Below, piece after piece: positions 59,040-64,000 of a stretch of DNA of 64,000 bases. The stretch spans positions 1,178,001 to 1,242,000 of the forward strand of contig NZ_JADBEJ010000004.1 in the NCBI RefSeq assembly GCF_014873915.1, written 5' to 3'. The notes beneath the pieces are model-generated. The model was not told the DNA's origin and did no database searches. It saw only the letters and a program-made list of their open reading frames with translations. The first letter of the stretch is position 1. The number at the start of each line of letters is the position of its first letter. The DNA comes from Amycolatopsis roodepoortensis (lineage in GTDB: Bacteria; Actinomycetota; Actinomycetes; Mycobacteriales; Pseudonocardiaceae). The position numbers and the translations under genes are program-made.

Positions 59040-60221
59040 TCAAGCGGCCCGCGCGTCCCGTCCGGCCCCGGCCACGAGCTTCCGCGTGAACTCCCGCAGA
59101 TCGGCCACGAGCAGATCCGGCTGCTCCAGCGCCGCGAAGTGCCCGCCCCGGTCGTGCTCGGTCCAGTGCGAGATGCTGGGGATGTCGCGTTCCGCGAGGC
59201 GGCGCACCGGCACGAAGATGTCGCGGGGGAACACCGCGACCCCGACCGGCACCGGTACCGGGGGCGGCACCGCGCCGCTCGCGGCCTGGCGGACGGCGTC
59301 CGCGCCCTCGTAGTAGAACTGGGCGGACGAGCCGGCGGTGGCCGTCAGCCAGTACAGCGTCACACCCGTCAGGATGTGGTCCCGGGCGACAGCGTCCTCG
59401 GGGAGCTCCGCCGAATCGGTCCACTCACGGAACTTCTCCACGATCCAGGCCAGCTGGCCGACGGGCGAGTCGGTGAGGGCGTAGGCGATCGTCTGCGGCC
59501 GGGTCGCCTGCACCTTCATGTAGCCCGAGAGTTCGGTGTCGAACCGGCCGAGCCCGGCCAGTCGCGCGCCGTCGGCTTCGGAGATGCCTTCGAGTTCCGC
59601 GGGGTCGCCCGACGGGAAGGTCATCAACATGTTCACGTGCACGCCGAGCACGTGTTCGGGGTCGATCATCCCCAGTACCAAGGAAATCGGCGAACCGGCG
59701 TCACCGCCTTGCGCGACGTAGCGATCGTATCCGAGGCGTGCCATGAGTTCCCGCCAGGCGCCCGCGATCCTCGGCACGTCCCAGCCGGGCTCGCGCAGCG
59801 TGGAGAACCCGTAGCCGGGGATGGACGGAACGACCACGTGGTAGGCGATCGAGGGATCCAGTCCGTGCGCGCGCGGGTCGGCCAGCGGCCCGATGACGTC
59901 GAGGAACTCGGCGAACGAACCGGGCCAGCCGTGCGTCAGCACGAGCGGGGTCGCGTCCGGTTCGGGTGACCGGACGTGCAGGAAGTGCACGTCCTCGCCG
60001 TCGATCTCGGTGATGAACTGCGGGAACTCGTTGATCCTCGCTTCCACCGCGCGCCAGTCGAACTCCTCCGCCCAGTACTCCGCCAGCTCGCGCAGATAGC
60101 CGAGCGGGACACCGCGATCCCAGCCGACGCCGGGAAGTTCGTCGGGCCAGCGGGTCTGCCCGATCCGGCGACGCAGATCCGCCAGGTCGGCCTCCGGCAC
60201 TGCGAGGCGGAAGGGCTTCAT
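59040..60221 (-). CDS. Epoxide hydrolase with EHN domain (SgcF/NcsF-like)
   Basis: The 393-residue protein has an N-terminal EHN domain (PFRLAVPEADLADLRRRIGQTRWPDELPG, VPLGYLRELAEYWAEEFDWR) and an alpha/beta hydrolase core. HGWPGSFAEF is the oxyanion region, QGGDAGSPIS carries the nucleophile Asp, and a C-terminal catalytic His lies in DRGGHFAALEQPD. It should open an epoxide to a vicinal diol. Enediyne clusters carry such enzymes (SgcF, NcsF2), though the family is also general. The ATG at 60221 has GGAG 6 nt upstream; 60236 is an alternative. Confidence 0.88.
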   Translation of the reverse strand: MKPFRLAVPEADLADLRRRIGQTRWPDELPGVGWDRGVPLGYLRELAEYWAEEFDWRAVEARINEFPQFITEIDGEDVHFLHVRSPEPDATPLVLTHGWPGSFAEFLDVIGPLADPRAHGLDPSIAYHVVVPSIPGYGFSTLREPGWDVPRIAGAWRELMARLGYDRYVAQGGDAGSPISLVLGMIDPEHVLGVHVNMLMTFPSGDPAELEGISEADGARLAGLGRFDTELSGYMKVQATRPQTIAYALTDSPVGQLAWIVEKFREWTDSAELPEDAVARDHILTGVTLYWLTATAGSSAQFYYEGADAVRQAASGAVPPPVPVPVGVAVFPRDIFVPVRRLAERDIPSISHWTEHDRGGHFAALEQPDLLVADLREFTRKLVAGAGRDARAA

Positions 60222-60450
60222 AACGACTCCGATCATCGAAAACGACAGTGCTCCCCCGGCGAGCACGCTAACCCTCCGGTACGGCCGGGCACGTCTTCTC
60301 GGCTGCGTGCCCGGACCGGGAACCACCAAGCAGTCGGGAAGAAGTCTCCGCGCCGGCGAACATGTGACGATTTCCATCACCGGGATGAAAAATCCGGTGG
60401 CGCGGTCGCGGTGCGACGGCGTCCGGGAGACCTCGACCCTTTGGGGAGCC

Positions 60451-61233
60451 ATGGACAAGGTATTTTCGCGCGACGGCACCGCGATCACGGTCCAGCGGAT
60501 CGGCGCCGGTCATCCCGTGGTCCTGCTCGGCGGAGCGCTCTGCGACCACTGGGCCACCGCGGAACTGGCGGAGCTGCTGGCCCCGAATTTCGAGGTGTTC
60601 AACGTCAGCCGCCGCGGCCGCGGGGAAAGTGGCGACACCGCCCCCTACGCGGTCGAGCGCGAACAGGAAGACCTCGAGGCGGTCATCGCCGAGGCCGGCG
60701 GCCGGGCCCACGTCTTCGCCCACTGCACCGGGGCGGTGCTGGCCTTCGACGTCGCGTTGCGCGGGGACGGGATCACGAAGCTCGTCGCCTACGAGCCGCC
60801 GTACATCCTGGAGGGCTCGCGTGAGCGCCTCGACGAGAAGTACCGGTCCGACCTCGCGGAGCACATCCGCGACGACCGGCCCGGCGACGCCGTCAAGCAT
60901 TTCATGATCAACGCGGTCGGGTTCAAACCGGACTCGGTCGGCCGCATCGAGCAGTCCGAGGCGTGGCCGCATCTGGTCGGTCTGGCGCACACCCTGCCTT
61001 ACGACGGCGAGATCATCGGCGACTGCCACGTGCCCGACCGGATCTCGCGGATCACCGTGCCGACGCTGGGTGTCACGGGTGAGAAAAGCCCGCAGTGGCA
61101 ACAGGATTCCCTCGCCGAGGTGGTTTCGAGGATCCCCGGGGCGCGCGCGGTCACCCTGCCCGAGGCCGACCACAACCTGGTCGCCGCCTCCGTGGCCCCG
61201 TCGGTGATCGAGTTCTTCGGCACGGACGACTGA
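60451..61233 (+). CDS. Alpha/beta hydrolase with Cys at the nucleophile position
   Basis: The 260-residue protein is a paralogue of the hydrolase at 46225 (VLLGGALCDHWA, FNVSRRGRGESGD, VAYEPPYI, DRPGDAV in both with small changes). In place of the GxSxG elbow it reads VFAHCTGAVLAF, so Cys replaces the nucleophile Ser; the C-terminal His is kept in EADHNLVAA. Cys-type alpha/beta hydrolases include thioesterase- and dienelactone hydrolase-like enzymes. GGGGAGCC precedes the ATG. It begins a run with the FAD monooxygenase and tryptophan dioxygenase. Confidence 0.82.
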   Translation: MDKVFSRDGTAITVQRIGAGHPVVLLGGALCDHWATAELAELLAPNFEVFNVSRRGRGESGDTAPYAVEREQEDLEAVIAEAGGRAHVFAHCTGAVLAFDVALRGDGITKLVAYEPPYILEGSRERLDEKYRSDLAEHIRDDRPGDAVKHFMINAVGFKPDSVGRIEQSEAWPHLVGLAHTLPYDGEIIGDCHVPDRISRITVPTLGVTGEKSPQWQQDSLAEVVSRIPGARAVTLPEADHNLVAASVAPSVIEFFGTDD

Positions 61234-61284
61234 GCGGCCGTCCCGGCGACCGACCGAATACAGGACGAACACAGGGAGGCCCTG

Positions 61285-62676
61285 GTGGGCAAGCAAGTAG
61301 GAGAGCGCGCGGTCGTTCTCGGTGGCAGTATGGCCGGTCTGCTGGCCGCCCGGGTCCTGTCGGAGTCCTACGCGGACGTCGTCATCGTCGACCGGGACGA
61401 GCTGCACGGCGTGCGGACGGCACGCCGTGGGGTGCCGCAGGGCAGGCACGTGCACGGGCTGCTCGCGAGAGGGCAGCAGATCCTCGACGAACTGTTCGAC
61501 GGGTTCACCGAAGCCGCTGTCGAGGCCGGTGTCCCCACCGGCGACCTCGGGGAACTTCGCTGGTACTTCAACGGCAGGCGGCTTTCCCCCGCGCACACCG
61601 GCTTGGTCTGTGTGTCGGCCGCGCGCCCGGTGCTGGAAGGTCTCGTCCGCGACCGCGTCGAGGCGATCGGCAACGTCCGGCTGCTGGATGGCCACACGGT
61701 GCTCGGGCCGATCCTGTCCGAGGACCGCTCGCGGGTCGAGGGCGTCGAGATCCGGGACGGTGCCTCGGGAACCGATCAGCGGCTGGTGGCCGATCTGGTG
61801 GTCGACGCGACCGGGCGCGGGTCGCGGACCCCGGCGTGGCTGACCGAACTCGGTTACGCCGCGCCGGAAGAGGACCGGGTCAGGATCGACCTGACCTACA
61901 CGACACGGGTGTACCGGCTGCCGGACGGCGGACCGCTCGGCGACGATCTGTCGATCAACCCGGTGTCCACTCCGTCGCATCCGCGGGGCGCGTTCCTCTC
62001 GCGGATCGAGGGCGGCAAGTTCATGGTCTCCCTCACCGGCGTGCTCGGCGACAGCGCGCCCACCGACGAAGCCGGCTTCATGGCGTTCGCGAAGTCGCTC
62101 GAAGTCCCCGACGTGTACGACGTCATGAAGGACGCCGAACCGCTCGGCGACGCGGTCGCCTTCCGGTACCCGGCGAGCGTCCGCCGTCACTACGAACGGC
62201 TGACCGGGTTCCCGGACGGTCTGCTCGTCGTCGGCGACGCCGTGTGCAGTTTCAACCCGGTCTACGGACAGGGCATGACCGTCGCCGCGCTCACGGCGCT
62301 GACCCTGCGGAACCACCTGCGCGAAGGGAAGGCCCCGGAAGCACTGGCCTTCTTCAAGGACATCTCCGCGGAGATCGACGTCCCGTGGCAGATCTCCGCG
62401 TCGGGTGACCTGAGTTTCCCCGGTGTCGAAGGGAAACGTCCGGCGCAGGTCCGGATCGCCAACGCCTACATGGGCCGCGTGCAGCGCGCCGCGACCAGGG
62501 ACGGCCGGGTCACCGGCACCTTCATGCGGGTCGCCGGGCTGGTCGAGCCCGCGACGACCCTGATGAAGCCCGCCATGATGCTGCGCGTGCTGAGGCAGTC
62601 CCGCCGGGTCCCCGCCCCGGTACCCGCGCCCATATCCGTTGCCACCGACGAGAAATCAGGGAGGCGCGCGGCATGA
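61285..62676 (+). CDS. FAD-dependent monooxygenase/oxidoreductase (class A type)
   Basis: The 463-residue protein begins with a GTG after CAGGGAGG. It has the FAD-binding Rossmann motif RAVVLGGSMAGLLAARVLSE, the region DATGRGSRTPAWL and the second FAD motif VVGDAVCSFNPVYGQGMTVAA. It is related to aromatic-ring hydroxylases, but the RGVPQGRHVHGLLARGQ segment is typical of an actinobacterial subgroup without defined substrate. It is coupled by 4 bp to the tryptophan 2,3-dioxygenase, so it may act on a kynurenine-derived intermediate. Confidence 0.83.
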   Translation: MGKQVGERAVVLGGSMAGLLAARVLSESYADVVIVDRDELHGVRTARRGVPQGRHVHGLLARGQQILDELFDGFTEAAVEAGVPTGDLGELRWYFNGRRLSPAHTGLVCVSAARPVLEGLVRDRVEAIGNVRLLDGHTVLGPILSEDRSRVEGVEIRDGASGTDQRLVADLVVDATGRGSRTPAWLTELGYAAPEEDRVRIDLTYTTRVYRLPDGGPLGDDLSINPVSTPSHPRGAFLSRIEGGKFMVSLTGVLGDSAPTDEAGFMAFAKSLEVPDVYDVMKDAEPLGDAVAFRYPASVRRHYERLTGFPDGLLVVGDAVCSFNPVYGQGMTVAALTALTLRNHLREGKAPEALAFFKDISAEIDVPWQISASGDLSFPGVEGKRPAQVRIANAYMGRVQRAATRDGRVTGTFMRVAGLVEPATTLMKPAMMLRVLRQSRRVPAPVPAPISVATDEKSGRRAA

Positions 62677-63437
62677 CCGCTGCCGACGAAGCAGCCCATA
62701 CCGCCTACCGCGGTTATCTCGCCCTCGACGAACTGCTGGAGCTTCAACAGCCCAACACCGGCGAACACGACGAGTTGCTCTTCGTCATCGTGCACCAGGT
62801 GCACGAGCTCTGGTTCAAGCAGCTGCTGCACGAGTTCGCCGAGCTCGCGCGGGCGTTCGAAGAAGGCGAGCCGGGAGCGGCGCTGCGGACCATCGGGCGG
62901 CTCATCGCGATCGTGCGGGTGACGCTCCGGCAGATCGACGTGCTCGACACGCTCACACCGGGGCAGTTCGTCCGGTTCCGGGACGACCTCGGCGGCAGCG
63001 GGTTCTACTCCGCGCAGTTCCGCGAGATCGAGGTCGTCCTCGGCAGGCGTGACCCCGGCGTGTTCGACAAGTTCCCGGAGGGCACGTCCGACCGGGAGCG
63101 GCTGATCACCGCGATGACCAGGCCGCCCCTGTTCGACTCGTTCGCCGGCTACCTCACCGCGCAGGGGTTCCCGGTACTGCCCGGCGAATCCCCGGAAACG
63201 GCGGCGCCTTCGATCGCGAAGGCGTACCGCGAGGACGGCGTGGTGGCGCAGCTGTGCGAGCGCATGGTCGACCTCGACCAGATCTTCACCGAATGGCGCT
63301 ACCGGCATTCGACGATGGCCCGGCGCATCATCGGCGACAAGACCGGAACCGGTGGTTCGTCCGGCGCGGTCTATCTGCGCCGTGGCGTGTTCACGCCCTT
63401 GTTCCCCGCGCTGTGGGAGGTGCGGAACATCACTTGA
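62673..63437 (+). CDS. Tryptophan 2,3-dioxygenase
   Basis: The 254-residue heme enzyme opens the indole of L-tryptophan to N-formylkynurenine. Family signatures are visible: YLALDELLELQQ, FVIVHQVHELWFKQLLHEF with the substrate/heme-pocket His, RFRDDLGGSGFYSAQFREIE, and WRYRHSTMARRIIG followed by KTGTGGSSGAVYLRR with the axial His in WRYRH. A dedicated copy in a cluster usually supplies kynurenine, anthranilate or 3-hydroxyanthranilate building blocks, as in actinomycin or thiocoraline pathways. No kynureninase or formamidase is seen before the window ends. Confidence 0.92.
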   Translation: MTAADEAAHTAYRGYLALDELLELQQPNTGEHDELLFVIVHQVHELWFKQLLHEFAELARAFEEGEPGAALRTIGRLIAIVRVTLRQIDVLDTLTPGQFVRFRDDLGGSGFYSAQFREIEVVLGRRDPGVFDKFPEGTSDRERLITAMTRPPLFDSFAGYLTAQGFPVLPGESPETAAPSIAKAYREDGVVAQLCERMVDLDQIFTEWRYRHSTMARRIIGDKTGTGGSSGAVYLRRGVFTPLFPALWEVRNIT

Positions 63438-63488
63438 CACGCGGTGAAACCCTGCCGTCGATTCCGGACCTGATGAGGGAAAGCACTT

Positions 63489-64000
63489 ATGACACCGCAG
63501 AAGGACACCCCGGCCGGCTCGGTAGCCGCTCCGCCCACGACGACCGGGGTCGGCAGGCTCAGCCTCCGGGCCGTCGGCGCGGGCTCCTGGAGACGCTCAC
63601 CCCGGCTCGCCGTCGAACTCCTCGACCGTTGGTCCGCGCGGACCTCAGGGCCGGCGGCGGAGGGAACCTCGGGATTCCCCTTCGAGGCCGTGCTCGGGCA
63701 TTTCCAGGCGGTCGGCCGCAACCAGGCCGATCCGGACCTGATCGAGAGACTCCGTGTCCTCGCCGGATCGCTCCCCCCGCCGCGCACGGTCCACGACCGG
63801 ATCCTGGCGAACTGGCTGCCCGGCACCTTCGACCACGAGGACGGGAACTACGACTCCTACGCCGCGATCCCGCTCCTGGAGGAACTCGCCGGCGCGGACG
63901 GGCCGGACCGGATCGACGCCGGGCTCGACGGCTTGATCGTCGCGCTGCTGGCCGATCTCCTGCGGTTCGAAGCGACCGGGCTGCGGGCGAACCCGAACGC
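63489..64000 (+). CDS. Unknown protein, 5' part only (partial)
   Basis: The frame opens with ATG at 63489, 51 bp after the tryptophan dioxygenase stop (RBS GAGGGAAAGC), and runs off the window after about 170 codons. Visible segments include FPFEAVLGHFQAVGRNQADPD, ANWLPGTFDHEDGNYDSY and a helical ALLADLLRFEATGL. I do not recognise the family. Spacing and orientation suggest it belongs to the same operon as the FAD monooxygenase and tryptophan dioxygenase. Confidence 0.7.
   Translation, partial: MTPQKDTPAGSVAAPPTTTGVGRLSLRAVGAGSWRRSPRLAVELLDRWSARTSGPAAEGTSGFPFEAVLGHFQAVGRNQADPDLIERLRVLAGSLPPPRTVHDRILANWLPGTFDHEDGNYDSYAAIPLLEELAGADGPDRIDAGLDGLIVALLADLLRFEATGLRANPN

Noticed and set aside
31292-64000. 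Enediyne core PKS (PksE) inside the window
   Set aside because: The only PKS has KS-AT-DH-KR-ACP in the 6-MSAS order, with a consensus ACP at the C-terminus; it lacks the central ACP and terminal PPTase-like domain of PksE.
1-64000. CRISPR array
   Set aside because: No regularly spaced direct repeats were seen; the hairpin family is dispersed over 27 kb and palindromic.

Overview
The window is high-GC actinobacterial chromosome, most probably from Amycolatopsis or another member of the Pseudonocardiaceae. The evidence is the moeA/glp - rimJ - glpR housekeeping block, a pSAM2/pMEA-type integrative element, many GTG starts, translationally coupled genes, and a family of short hairpin repeats that I associate, from memory, with Amycolatopsis genomes. 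No gene proves the species.

Left part (1-5.25 kb): housekeeping genes (UDP-glucose pyrophosphorylase, 5-formyl-THF cyclo-ligase, MoeA/Glp, RimJ-like acetyltransferase, GlpR/SepX-like membrane protein) and tRNA-Ala(CGC). An 8.55 kb actinomycete integrative and conjugative element (5325-13874) is inserted in the 3' half of that tRNA, between 46-bp direct repeats. It encodes integrase, excisionase, HUH Rep, an FtsK-type transfer protein, a Pra-like activator, a KorSA-like GntR repressor with clear operators, and small accessory proteins. To its right come a degraded gene, an HTH-NACHT-membrane protein, six coupled type VII secretion-associated genes without a secretion core, a serine hydrolase and a Tat-exported TagC-like protein.

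Middle (22.6-30.9 kb): a decayed chimeric remnant (22621-23100) that preserves the outer ends of a segment also present, intact, at 41.0-43.9 kb. It is followed by two efflux/regulator loci, two VOC proteins, a PLP decarboxylase and a two-component system.

Right (31.3-64.0 kb, open at the right edge): a biosynthetic gene cluster. One arm is an iterative KS-AT-DH-KR-ACP polyketide synthase with a P450, an O-methyltransferase and an aryl-acid adenylating enzyme; it should make and activate a methylated salicylate- or naphthoate-type acid. The second arm is a DAHP synthase, a 4-hydroxymandelate synthase-like enzyme, an adenylation-PCP didomain that lacks the amino-acid-binding Asp, a free-standing condensation enzyme and an HpaB/SgcC-type flavin hydroxylase. 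This looks like the C-1027 PCP-tethered beta-tyrosine assembly line rebuilt for a mandelate. Further genes are an SgcJ-like protein, an SgcF-like epoxide hydrolase, an EmrB-type exporter, an extradiol dioxygenase-like protein, tryptophan 2,3-dioxygenase, a FAD monooxygenase, an acyl-CoA-dehydrogenase-like monooxygenase, a second P450 and two paralogous alpha/beta hydrolases, one with Cys as nucleophile. This tailoring set resembles that of nine-membered enediyne clusters, but no enediyne core PKS lies in the window. It may lie beyond the right edge, or the scaffold may be something else.
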